Notes: a model not told the origin generated them from the letters alone. A DNA stretch of 6,562 nt from Desulfobacterales bacterium (GCA_025454075.1 JALOPD010000205.1:1-6562), one strand, 5' to 3'. Numbered from the stretch's first letter, positions 1-5,425 are shown. Program-made: numbers and translations.

Positions 1-263
1 ACGCGCCGCCGTTCTACGCCTACCCCCTGCGCCCCGGGATCACCTTCACCTACCTGAGCCTCACCGTGAACCGGCGGGCGCAGGTCGTCATGCAGGACGG
101 CGCGCCGGCGGCGAACATCTTCGCGGCCGGCGAAATCATGTCCGGCAACATTTTAGGGCAGGGCTACATGGCCGGGTTCGGGATGACCATCGGCACGGTG
201 TTCGGCCGGATTGCGGGAAAGGAGGCGGTGCGCTATGTCGTCGAGCGTCTTAAAAGAGGCTGA
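1..263 (+). CDS. tcuA: Tricarballylate dehydrogenase TcuA, C-terminal part (5'-truncated by window)
   Basis: Frame 3 is open from the first base to TGA at 261-263, giving the last 86 residues of a protein whose family is about 450-500 aa long. The tail has the C-terminal FAD-binding signature of the fumarate reductase/succinate dehydrogenase flavoprotein superfamily: ANIFAAGEIMSGNILGQGY, followed by a Gly-rich helix start (AGFGMTIGTVFGRIAG). The AGEIMSGNILGQGY form is what I recognise from TcuA rather than from fumarate reductases, which normally have a GG.HG.NRL-type segment here. In Salmonella, TcuA is known to oxidise tricarballylate to cis-aconitate using FAD. The tcuB gene begins inside its 3' end, so the two are translationally coupled. 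The catalytic N-terminal and middle regions lie outside the window, so substrate cannot be judged from this piece. The alternative is the homologous N-terminal half of CobZ (cobalamin synthesis), but that is a fused protein and the neighbours here favour tricarboxylate metabolism. Confidence 0.87.
   Translation, partial: APPFYAYPLRPGITFTYLSLTVNRRAQVVMQDGAPAANIFAAGEIMSGNILGQGYMAGFGMTIGTVFGRIAGKEAVRYVVERLKRG
218..225 (+). promoter_or_regulatory. Ribosome binding site of tcuB
   Basis: AAAGGAGG lies inside the tcuA coding region, 9 nt before ATG 235. It decides the tcuB start in favour of 235 over the in-frame TTG at 211. Confidence 0.75.
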
Positions 264-1338
264 CCGGGTGATGACCATCTGCAACGCCTGCCGCTACTGC
301 GAAGGGTTCTGCGCGGTGTTCCCGGCCATGGAGCTGCGCCGCACCTTCACCGGCGCCGACCTCAAATATTTCGCCAACCTCTGCCACAACTGCCGCGGCT
401 GCTACTACGCCTGCCAGTACGCCCCGCCCCACGAGTTCGACCTGAACGTGCCGAAGGCATTGGGCGAGCTGAGGCTCGCCACCTACACGGAGTTCGGCTG
501 GCCGCGGGCGCTGAAGGGGCTGTTTCAGAACAACGGCCTGGTGGCGGCGCTGCTCGCGGCGCTGAGCGTCGCCGCGGTCGTGCTGCTGACGCTGCTCTTC
601 CAGGGGCACGCGGTCTTTTTCGGGGTTCACACCGGCGCCGGGGCCTTTTACCGGGTGGTCCCCTATGCGGCCATTCTGCTGCCCTTCACGGCGCTGGGGG
701 TGTTCATCCTGGCCGGCCTGTGGAAGGGGGTCATGAACCTCTGGGGCGCAACCGGCGGGAAACCATTGGAGTGGCGCGATCTGCATGCGCACCGCCGGGC
801 CGTCTGGGACGTCCTGCGGCTGCGCTACCTCGAAGGCGGGGGCGACGGCTGCAACTACCCGGACGAGCGCTTCAGCCTGACCCGCCGCTATTTCCACCAT
901 GCAATCTTTTACGGGTTCATGCTGTGCCTGGCCTCCACCAGCATCGCGTTCTTCTACGACCATTTCCTGAACCGGCCGGCGCCGTACCCCTTCTGGAGCT
1001 GGCCGGTGGTGCTGGGCACCGTCGGCGGGCTGGCGCTGCTGGCCGGCACCGGCGGGATGCTCTATCTGAAGAAGCACATGGACCGCGCCCCGGCCTCGCC
1101 GGAGGGCTTCGGCATGGACATCGCGTTCACGGCGCTGCTGCTGCTGACCAGCCTCACGGGGCTCCTGGTGCTCGTGTTCCGGGAGACGGCCGCCATGGGC
1201 ACCCTGCTGACGGTGCACCTCGGCTTCGTGCTCGGGCTGTTTATCACCATGCCCTACGGCAAGTTCATCCACGCCGTGTACCGCTACGCGGCGCTGGTCC
1301 GCAACGCGCTGGAGCAAAGGCGCAGCCAGGGCAGTTAA
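235..1338 (+). CDS. tcuB: TcuB: 4Fe-4S / membrane electron-transfer partner of TcuA
   Basis: A 367-aa protein. TcuB is known in Salmonella to reoxidise the reduced flavin of TcuA and pass electrons into the membrane chain. The N-terminus carries two ferredoxin-type CxxCxxCxxxC motifs (C16-C19-C22-C26 and C50-C53-C56-C60), enough for two [4Fe-4S] clusters. Then come about six hydrophobic segments (near residues 102-122, 141-163, 221-241, 256-278, 294-315 and 322-345). Histidines in or next to these (H221/H222, H328, H346) are candidate b-heme ligands, as expected for this CitB/TcuB family; that assignment is inference. The start is ATG 235 because AAAGGAGG (218-225) sits 9 nt upstream. A TTG at 211 would add eight residues in frame but has no such site. 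The gene overlaps tcuA by 29 bp, indicating coupled synthesis of the complex. The alternative is a split CobZ C-terminal half, less likely beside tct genes. Confidence 0.9.
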   Translation: MSSSVLKEADRVMTICNACRYCEGFCAVFPAMELRRTFTGADLKYFANLCHNCRGCYYACQYAPPHEFDLNVPKALGELRLATYTEFGWPRALKGLFQNNGLVAALLAALSVAAVVLLTLLFQGHAVFFGVHTGAGAFYRVVPYAAILLPFTALGVFILAGLWKGVMNLWGATGGKPLEWRDLHAHRRAVWDVLRLRYLEGGGDGCNYPDERFSLTRRYFHHAIFYGFMLCLASTSIAFFYDHFLNRPAPYPFWSWPVVLGTVGGLALLAGTGGMLYLKKHMDRAPASPEGFGMDIAFTALLLLTSLTGLLVLVFRETAAMGTLLTVHLGFVLGLFITMPYGKFIHAVYRYAALVRNALEQRRSQGS

Positions 1339-1340
1339 GC

Positions 1341-1385
1341 CGGAAGTCGGGAATCGGAAACCGAGAACCGGAAACCGGAAACCGG
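1341..1385. repeat. Degenerate heptanucleotide tandem repeat (CGGRAAY)
   Basis: Directly after the tcuB stop, six consecutive 7-bp units stay in register: CGGAAGT, CGGGAAT, CGGAAAC, CGAGAAC, CGGAAAC, CGGAAAC, then a partial CGG. It is intergenic, between the convergent ends of tcuB and the dehydrogenase gene. A shorter, more degenerate series in the same orientation occurs at 4002-4029, on the other side of the minus-strand gene pair. The function is unknown. Such short heptad arrays are known as dispersed intergenic repeats in some bacteria. Confidence 0.75.
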
Positions 1386-1405
1386 CATACGACCGACAGG
1401 CGCAG

Positions 1406-1448
1406 GGGTCACCGCCCGCTGCGCCCGCGGCGGCTCTGCGGTGAACCC
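1406..1448. terminator. GC-rich hairpin between convergent genes (possible bidirectional terminator)
   Basis: GGGTCACCGC (1406-1415) pairs with GCGGTGAACCC (1438-1448), leaving one bulged A (1444): a 10-bp stem enclosing a GC-rich loop that can fold further. It lies 67 nt past the tcuB stop and 22 nt past the stop of the minus-strand dehydrogenase gene, where a shared terminator would be expected. There is no U-run on either side, so it does not meet the criteria for a classical intrinsic terminator. It could instead block 3' exonucleases or be a folded repeat. Confidence 0.4.
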
Positions 1449-1470
1449 TCCGATCGGTTTGGGGTCTGTT

Positions 1471-2559
1471 TCACAACTCCCGCAGGGCCTGCTTCACCGC
1501 CTTCGCGACGACGGCCGCCCCGCCTTCCACCGCGCCGCCGGTTTTGAACGGGATTCGGCCCTGCGCGTAGACCTTCCACAGGGCGGCCTCCAGCATGGCG
1601 GCGGCCTTGGACTCGCCGAGGTGGTCCAGCATCATGGCCGCCGACATGATCTGGGAGACGGGGTTGGCGAGGCCGCGGCCGGCGATATCCGGCGCCGATC
1701 CATGGATGGGCTCGAAGTAGGCGCGGCGCTCGCCGATGTTGGCCGAGGGGCACATCCCCAGCCCGCCGATGGTGGCCCCGCCGAGGTCGCTCAGGATGTC
1801 GCCGAAGAGGTTCTCGGTCACGATTACCTGGAAGTGCCGGGGGCGGGCGACCAGCGCGGCGGCGGCCGCATCCACGTAGAGGCACTCGGCGGCCACCGCC
1901 GGGAACTCCCCCGCCACCTTCAGAAAGATCCTGCGGAAGAACGCAAACGAACGCAGCACGTTGCTCTTGTCGACGAGCGTGACCCGCCTGCGGCCGTCCT
2001 CGGGCGCCCCGCGCTGCTTTTTCAGGGCCGTTTGGAACGCGAAGCGGGCGATGCGCTCGCAACCGTGGGCGGTCAAGAGCAGGGTGTCCGTCGCCGCGTG
2101 GGGGGTCACCAGGCCGAGCCCCCGCGACAGGTACAGGCCCTCGGTGTTTTCGCGGACGATCACGTAGTCGATGCCGTCGGGTTCGTGGCCGGCCAGCGGC
2201 GCGGCGGCATTCGGGTAAAGGCGGATGGGGCGCACGTTGGCGTAGAGGTCGAACCCCACCCGGAGGATCCCGCCCAGCAGGCCCGCCTCGGTGCCGTCCG
2301 GTTTTCTCACCTCCGGGAGGCCCACGGGCCCCTTCAGGGTGGCATCGGCGGTGCGGAAGGCTTCGAGCGCCTCGGGCGTGATGGCCTCGCCGGTGTCGCG
2401 GTAGCAGGCGGCCCCGGCCTGGTGGAACTCGCAGGCGAGGGAAAACCCCCCTGCCGCCTCCCGGACCGTTTCGAGGACGTCCAGGGCGGCGTCGACGATC
2501 TCAGGCCCGATCCCGTCGCCGGGCAGAACCACGATGCGGTAGGTTTTTGTTTGGGGCAC
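1471..2559 (-). CDS. NAD-type isocitrate/isopropylmalate/tartrate dehydrogenase family (beta-decarboxylating)
   Basis: A 362-aa protein of the usual family length, complete from the N-terminal IVVLPGDGIGPEI (residues 9-21) onward. The family oxidises a 2-hydroxy acid bearing a 3-carboxylate and releases CO2. Visible landmarks are the substrate arginines R100, R110 (in DLYANVRP) and R136; VRENTEGLY (135-143) with Y143; the catalytic lysine K198; and the metal aspartates D230, D254 and D258 (NLFGDILSD). HGSAPDIAG (286-294) has Asp-Ile where NADP enzymes have Lys-Tyr, which predicts NAD+. VRENTEGLY resembles isocitrate, homoisocitrate and tartrate/D-malate dehydrogenases, not LeuB (VRELTGG). RPIRLYPN (110-117) resembles the tartrate/D-malate branch. 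The Ser and Asn that hold isocitrate in the classical E. coli enzyme are not evident in GLLGGILR. I therefore give no gene symbol. The start is GTG 2559, behind AAGGGAG; an ATG at 2601 would add 14 residues that resemble no family N-terminus. It is probably co-transcribed with the PrpF-like gene upstream. Confidence 0.88.
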   Translation of the reverse strand: MPQTKTYRIVVLPGDGIGPEIVDAALDVLETVREAAGGFSLACEFHQAGAACYRDTGEAITPEALEAFRTADATLKGPVGLPEVRKPDGTEAGLLGGILRVGFDLYANVRPIRLYPNAAAPLAGHEPDGIDYVIVRENTEGLYLSRGLGLVTPHAATDTLLLTAHGCERIARFAFQTALKKQRGAPEDGRRRVTLVDKSNVLRSFAFFRRIFLKVAGEFPAVAAECLYVDAAAAALVARPRHFQVIVTENLFGDILSDLGGATIGGLGMCPSANIGERRAYFEPIHGSAPDIAGRGLANPVSQIMSAAMMLDHLGESKAAAMLEAALWKVYAQGRIPFKTGGAVEGGAAVVAKAVKQALREL

Positions 2560-2565
2560 GTGATG

Positions 2566-2572
2566 CTCCCTT
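2566..2572 (-). promoter_or_regulatory. Ribosome binding site setting a GTG start
   Basis: On the minus strand AAGGGAG lies 6 nt before GTG 2559. Translation from there begins MPQTKTYRIVVLPGDG, the normal family N-terminus. This supports GTG over the upstream in-frame ATG at 2601. Confidence 0.7.
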
Positions 2573-2627
2573 GGAAAGCAGGTTATGGGCAACTTCGCCA
2601 TCCTATCGCTTATGCCGTGCTGCCCTT

Positions 2628-2677
2628 GTGGGAGAGGCGTTCAGCCTCGATGATCGCGGCTGGAAAGCCGCCCCCAC
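2628..2677. repeat. REP-like / REPIN-type double hairpin
   Basis: An imperfect inverted repeat in the 264-bp gap between the two minus-strand genes. The outer arms are GTGGG (2628-2632) and CCCAC (2673-2677). Inside are two hairpins: GAGGC/GCCTC (2634-2638 with 2644-2648) and GCGGCT-ggaa-AGCCGC (2656-2671), joined by a short linker. On the minus strand it reads GTGGGGGCGGCTTTCCAGCC, very close to the dispersed REP consensus TGTGGGAGCGGCTTTCCAGC that I recall from Proteobacteria. Such elements are usually mobilised by RAYT transposases; none is visible here. In this place it could stabilise the upstream prpF-like message or weaken read-through. It is not coding. Confidence 0.7.
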
Positions 2678-2680
2678 CGG

Positions 2681-2708
2681 AAAATCGTATTCATGGAAAC
2701 TCGATTTT
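2681..2708. repeat. Small AT-rich inverted repeat next to the REP element
   Basis: AAAATCG (2681-2687) and CGATTTT (2702-2708) form a 7-bp stem with a 14-nt loop, immediately beside the REP-like hairpins in the prpF-like/dehydrogenase gap. It may be part of the same mobile repeat unit. The rest of the gap (2709-2823) shows no gene or convincing signal. Confidence 0.3.
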
Positions 2709-2823
2709 TGTGCGGACCTCTCATTCCGTGTATGGCGATCCATCCCCGGGGCTGCATCCAAGCGGCCTCATCGGGAGTCGATTTCACTCTCATTCGCGCG
2801 GAGGCTTCCGGCGGTGGTTCAAG

Positions 2824-3978
2824 CTAATCGAAACAGTGTTCCGGCACGAGGACGTTGCCTTCCATCAGGCGCCGGGCCGTCCGGCCCAGCACGGCTTCCC
2901 GGTAAATGAACTCGCCTGCGCGGGGTTCTATCACGGCGCCGACGTCGATGACCCCGCCGGGGTGCCCGATGCGCAGGAGGTCTTTGCCGCGGGCTTCTTC
3001 CCGAACAAGCTCGCCGACCACAGTGCCCGGGATCATGGCCGCGCCGGCCGTGGCGACCGCGCCGCTCACGGCATAGGCGCGGTGCAGCGTGCCCATCGAC
3101 ATCATGCGCGCCAGCAGGTCGACCTCGTGCGCTTCGACCGCGCGCCCGCCCAGGGCCGCGTAGGCGGCGGGCGCCGCGACCACGGCCACCTTGGGGACGG
3201 CCTGGCTGCGCCGGGCGGCCTCCTCCTCCGAGGCGCCGATCCCCAGCCGGACGGCGGCCCGGCAGCGGATGGCCTCCAGCAGGGATTTGATCTCGGCCCG
3301 GCGCTCGAGCTCCTCGGTTTCGGTGCCCGACAACCCGAGCGCCGCCGCCGGGACGAACACGAAGGGGTTGGCGGCGTCGATGCAGGTGACCTCCACGGCG
3401 CCCAGGCCCGGGACGTCGAAGCGGTCCCTGCGGTTGCCGGTGGGAAAAAGCTTTCCCGTGACCGCGCCGGCGGGGTCCACGAACCTCAGGAGGATGCGCG
3501 ATCCGGTTCCCGGCACCCCGTCGATGGCGTAGTCGCCCTCCTCGTTGAACTTGCCGTCCTTGACCGGGACTTCGGCGACGATGAGCTTGTTCGTGTTTTT
3601 CTGATGGATGCGGACCCGGGTGACGGGTGCGACGGTTTTCACCAAACCCTCGTCCACCGCAAATGGGCCGACGGCCGCGGAGATGTTGCCGCAGTTGGCC
3701 TTGACGTCCACGATCGGCCGGTCGATGGAGACCTGGCCGAAATGGTAGACCACGTCGTAGCCGGGTGTGGGCGAGGGGCTGATGACGGCCACCTTGCTGG
3801 TGACGCTGAGGGCGCCGCCGACGCCGTCGATCTGGCGTTTGTAAGGGTCTGGGCTGCCGTAGGCGGCCAGGATCGCCCGGTCGCGCCGGCCCGGCTCCGT
3901 CGGCAGGTCCTTCTCGTGGAAAAAGAGCCCCTTGCTGGTGCCGCCGCGCATGAGAACGGCCGGTATGCGTCTCTGCAT
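2824..3978 (-). CDS. prpF: PrpF-family isomerase/tautomerase (2-methylaconitate / 4-oxalomesaconate / aconitate type)
   Basis: A 384-aa protein, full length for PrpF (about 390 aa), with the diaminopimelate epimerase-like double fold. Recognisable segments are IPAVLMRGGTSKGLFF (5-20), the Lys motif LSVTSKVAVIS with K62, VKANCGNISAAVGPF with C96 (92-106), and GHPGGVIDVGAVIEP near the C-terminus. In the Shewanella enzyme the catalytic pair is K73 and C107, 34 residues apart; K62 and C96 here have the same spacing. The family moves double bonds in small unsaturated tricarboxylates: 2-methylaconitate in propionate breakdown, 4-oxalomesaconate in gallate breakdown. No prpC, prpB, acnD or gallate genes are visible, so an aconitate-type substrate that fits the tcu/tct neighbours is inferred. 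The symbol denotes the family, not proven function. The start is ATG 3978 with GGGGAAGG (3983-3990) 4 nt upstream. It faces away from tctC across a shared regulatory region. Confidence 0.9.
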   Translation of the reverse strand: MQRRIPAVLMRGGTSKGLFFHEKDLPTEPGRRDRAILAAYGSPDPYKRQIDGVGGALSVTSKVAVISPSPTPGYDVVYHFGQVSIDRPIVDVKANCGNISAAVGPFAVDEGLVKTVAPVTRVRIHQKNTNKLIVAEVPVKDGKFNEEGDYAIDGVPGTGSRILLRFVDPAGAVTGKLFPTGNRRDRFDVPGLGAVEVTCIDAANPFVFVPAAALGLSGTETEELERRAEIKSLLEAIRCRAAVRLGIGASEEEAARRSQAVPKVAVVAAPAAYAALGGRAVEAHEVDLLARMMSMGTLHRAYAVSGAVATAGAAMIPGTVVGELVREEARGKDLLRIGHPGGVIDVGAVIEPRAGEFIYREAVLGRTARRLMEGNVLVPEHCFD

Positions 3979-4001
3979 GTCGCCTTCCCCTCAAGTCCGG
4001 A

Positions 4002-4029
4002 CGGTGAACGGGAGTCTGAAACCGGCAAA
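4002..4029. repeat. Second, more degenerate heptad repeat
   Basis: Four 7-bp units in register, CGGTGAA, CGGGAGT, CTGAAAC and CGGCAAA, resemble the CGGRAAY array at 1341-1385 and have the same orientation on the + strand. It lies 24 bp upstream of the prpF-like start, in its predicted leader. Together the two arrays bracket the minus-strand gene pair. Confidence 0.45.
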
Positions 4030-4043
4030 TGAACCTCGCAATA

Positions 4044-4072
4044 AAAATTTCACAAGCTCAACCTGTTGTCAA
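4044..4072 (-). promoter_or_regulatory. Candidate promoter of the prpF-like/dehydrogenase operon
   Basis: On the minus strand a perfect -35 hexamer TTGACA (4072-4067) is followed after 17 nt by AATTTT (4049-4044), in an AT-rich patch of otherwise GC-rich DNA. The -10 is a weak match, and other registers within the same AT stretch are possible. The direct repeats at 4078-4119 lie just upstream of the -35, which suits an activator. The leader to ATG 3978 would be about 60 nt. Confidence 0.45.
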
Positions 4073-4077
4073 TTCCC

Positions 4078-4119
4078 TAACACACGGTCCCTAACACACG
4101 GTCCTTAACACACGGTCCC
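4078..4119. repeat. Three 14-bp direct repeats (TAACACACGGTCCC), candidate regulator sites
   Basis: Units at 4078-4091, 4092-4105 and 4106-4119 are identical except for the final base of the second unit (T instead of C). They sit in the divergent promoter region, 5 bp upstream of the -35 box facing the prpF-like gene. The core ACACGGT recurs at 4237-4243 in the spacer of the tctC promoter. The layout suggests iterons bound by a regulator of both divergent operons. No regulator gene is in the window. Confidence 0.6.
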
Positions 4120-4229
4120 GGGTCCATCTTTTTCGACACCCTCGCAGGCCGCAGGCGCGGGGCCCTGACGGCATCCACCGCCGGCGGCCCGGCCGGCCCG
4201 AATTCTGAAAGGCCCTTCCTATCCAAATA

Positions 4230-4258
4230 TTGACAAACACGGTTGCTTCCAACATACT
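4230..4258 (+). promoter_or_regulatory. sigma70-type promoter of tctCBA
   Basis: TTGACA (4230-4235), a 17-nt spacer, then CATACT (4253-4258): a perfect -35 and a 4/6 match -10 at the optimal distance. Transcription would begin near 4265, leaving a leader of about 90 nt before tctC. The region between 4120 and 4229 is very GC-rich and shows no gene or convincing signal. Confidence 0.6.
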
Positions 4259-4264
4259 CGCGCC

Positions 4265-4318
4265 ATGAAAAACCGCACGATCGAGGCGCATTTCGGCGCC
4301 GTGCCTGCAGGCATTTAA
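4265..4318 (+). other. Possible 17-aa leader ORF in the tctC 5' region
   Basis: ATG at 4265 opens an 18-codon frame (MKNRTIEAHFGAVPAGI, stop TAA) that starts almost exactly at the predicted transcript start and ends 38 nt before tctC. There is no ribosome site in front, so it would have to be leaderless. It is listed only because its position coincides with the promoter; it may be chance. Confidence 0.15.
4302..4313. promoter_or_regulatory. Perfect 12-bp palindrome in the tctC leader, possible operator
   Basis: TGCCTGCAGGCA is a perfect dyad about 45 bp downstream of the tctC -10 box and about 45 bp before the start codon. That is a suitable place for a repressor site or a small leader hairpin. 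No matching regulator is known to me. Confidence 0.3.
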
Positions 4319-4343
4319 TCCCAGATCGGTCAACCCGTCACAA

Positions 4344-4352
4344 AAGGGGGAG
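4344..4352 (+). promoter_or_regulatory. Ribosome binding site of tctC
   Basis: AAGGGGGAG sits 4 nt before ATG 4357, in front of a start that gives a clean signal peptide. It rules out the in-frame ATG at 4243, which lies within the promoter. Confidence 0.75.
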
Positions 4353-4356
4353 AGAA

Positions 4357-5331
4357 ATGAGAAAATCGCTCTGCTTCATCCTGTCGGTCTTTTTTCTCGC
4401 GGGGCCGGTCTTCGGCCACCGGACGGCCGCGGCGGCCGAATACCCGGAAAGGGCCATCGAAATCCTCGTGCCCTTCGGCGCCGGCGGCGGCAGCGACACC
4501 GCGGCGCGCGCGGTGGCGGAGGGGATGAAGCCCCAGCTGAAAAACGGCGTGATGGTGAACAACATGCCCGGCGGCGGCGCGACCAAGGGCATGCTCTACG
4601 CCTCCCAGCAGCCGGCCGACGGCTACGTGGTTCTCGCCGTCACCACCTCGCACCTCATCGACGCGGTCAAGCCCAAGACGCGGGCCCACATCCTGAGGGA
4701 CTTCGATCCCCTGTGCCGGATCCAGTGGGACACCTCCGCGGTGACGATCGCGGGCGACTCGAAATTCACGACCCTGGCGGAGCTGATCGATTTCGGCAAG
4801 AAGAACCCCAAGGGGCTGAAGTTCGCCGGCACCTCCCCGGGCGGCTGGTCGGAGATCCAGACCGTGGCCTTTTTCAAGAAGAGCGGCGTGGAGGTGACCT
4901 TCGTGCCCTTCGATTCGGGCGCGGAGATCAAGGCCGCCATCCTGGGCGGGCACATCACCGGCGCCGTCGAGGAGCTGGCCGAGACCCTGCCCCTGATCGA
5001 AGCCGGCAAGCTGAAGTCGCTTTGCGTCATCATGGACAAGCGCCACCCGGCCCTTCCGAACGTGCCGTGCTCGAAGGAGCTGGGCATCGACTACACCCAC
5101 GGCCTGATGCGCGCCTGGGCCGTCAAAAAGGGCACCCCGCCCGAGCGGCAGAAATTCCTGATCGAGGTGATCAAGAAGTCGCTGGACCACCCGATGTACG
5201 TGAAGTTCATCAAGGACAACCACCTGGATGCGCGGCCGGGCTACCTGGGGCCGGAGGAAACCCGGAAATACATGGAAGAGCAGGTCGAGTTCTTCACGAC
5301 GGTCCTCAAGGAGCTTGGGTACGTGAAATAA
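4357..5331 (+). CDS. tctC: TctC: periplasmic tricarboxylate-binding protein of a TTT transporter (Bug family)
   Basis: A 324-aa protein, typical length for the Bug/TctC family. It begins with a Sec signal peptide: positive Arg2-Lys3, hydrophobic stretch 5-20, and AAAA at 24-27 before EYPERAIEI, so cleavage near residues 26-27 is likely. The mature start carries the family motif YPERAIEILVPFGAGGGSDTAAR (residues 29-51; the Gly-rich loop and D47 are on the ligand side), and the second ligand loop is AGTSPGGWSE (157-166). Its role is to capture a carboxylate in the periplasm and deliver it to TctAB, which imports it using an ion gradient. Bug proteins bind varied acids, so ligand identity comes only from the context (tcuAB, aconitate-type isomerase). 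It is the first gene of the transporter operon, with its own promoter. The larger 94-bp gap and a hairpin before tctB fit higher expression of the binding protein. The ATG at 4243 is rejected. Confidence 0.93.
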   Translation: MRKSLCFILSVFFLAGPVFGHRTAAAAEYPERAIEILVPFGAGGGSDTAARAVAEGMKPQLKNGVMVNNMPGGGATKGMLYASQQPADGYVVLAVTTSHLIDAVKPKTRAHILRDFDPLCRIQWDTSAVTIAGDSKFTTLAELIDFGKKNPKGLKFAGTSPGGWSEIQTVAFFKKSGVEVTFVPFDSGAEIKAAILGGHITGAVEELAETLPLIEAGKLKSLCVIMDKRHPALPNVPCSKELGIDYTHGLMRAWAVKKGTPPERQKFLIEVIKKSLDHPMYVKFIKDNHLDARPGYLGPEETRKYMEEQVEFFTTVLKELGYVK

Positions 5332-5358
5332 CCGGGACAGGGTCGTTTGACTCAACCC

Positions 5359-5392
5359 GATGATGCGGGGGGGTCGATTTCCGCGCATCGTC
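5359..5392 (+). terminator. Intercistronic hairpin between tctC and tctB
   Basis: GATGATGCG (5359-5367) pairs with CGCATCGTC (5384-5392): 9 bp including one G-T wobble, with a 16-nt loop. It starts 28 nt after the tctC stop and is followed only by TTTCCC. It could act as an attenuator or as a 3' stabiliser of tctC mRNA. The weak U-tract argues against full termination. Confidence 0.4.
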
Positions 5393-5425
5393 TTTCCCGC
5401 CTAGTATGGGACAGGCAGGTCGCCG

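Noticed and set aside
250..1317. A 355-codon minus-strand frame opposite tcuB
   Set aside because: The product is a low-complexity, Arg/Gln/Glu-rich sequence typical of a shadow frame; tcuB has a strong ribosome site and two cysteine-cluster motifs.
1406..1448. Classical intrinsic terminator for tcuB or the dehydrogenase gene
   Set aside because: The stem is good, but neither strand has a U-tract after it, so only a hairpin with possible terminator role is claimed.
2560..2601. ATG 2601 as start of the dehydrogenase gene
   Set aside because: The 14 extra residues do not resemble the family; GTG 2559 has AAGGGAG at 6 nt and gives the usual N-terminus.
2547..2909. A 120-codon + strand frame in the prpF-like/dehydrogenase gap
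   Set aside because: It includes the translated REP-like element (VGEAFSLDDRGWKAAPTG), a kind of spurious peptide produced by such repeats, and overlaps the ends of both real genes.
1441..4032. An 863-codon open frame on the + strand spanning both minus-strand genes and the gap between them
   Set aside because: It is antisense to two clear enzyme genes with intact catalytic motifs, runs through a REP element, and its translation resembles no family. Long antisense frames are expected in GC-rich DNA.
4078..4119. CRISPR array or plasmid-type origin iterons
   Set aside because: The three 14-bp units have no spacers and no cas or rep gene nearby; the position between divergent promoters fits operator sites better.
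4243..4356. In-frame upstream extension of tctC from ATG 4243
   Set aside because: It lies in the promoter spacer, has no ribosome site, and would put 38 charged residues in front of a clear signal peptide.
4330..5388. A 352-codon minus-strand frame opposite tctC
   Set aside because: Shadow of tctC: no recognisable domain, and the sense strand encodes a signal peptide and the Bug family motifs.
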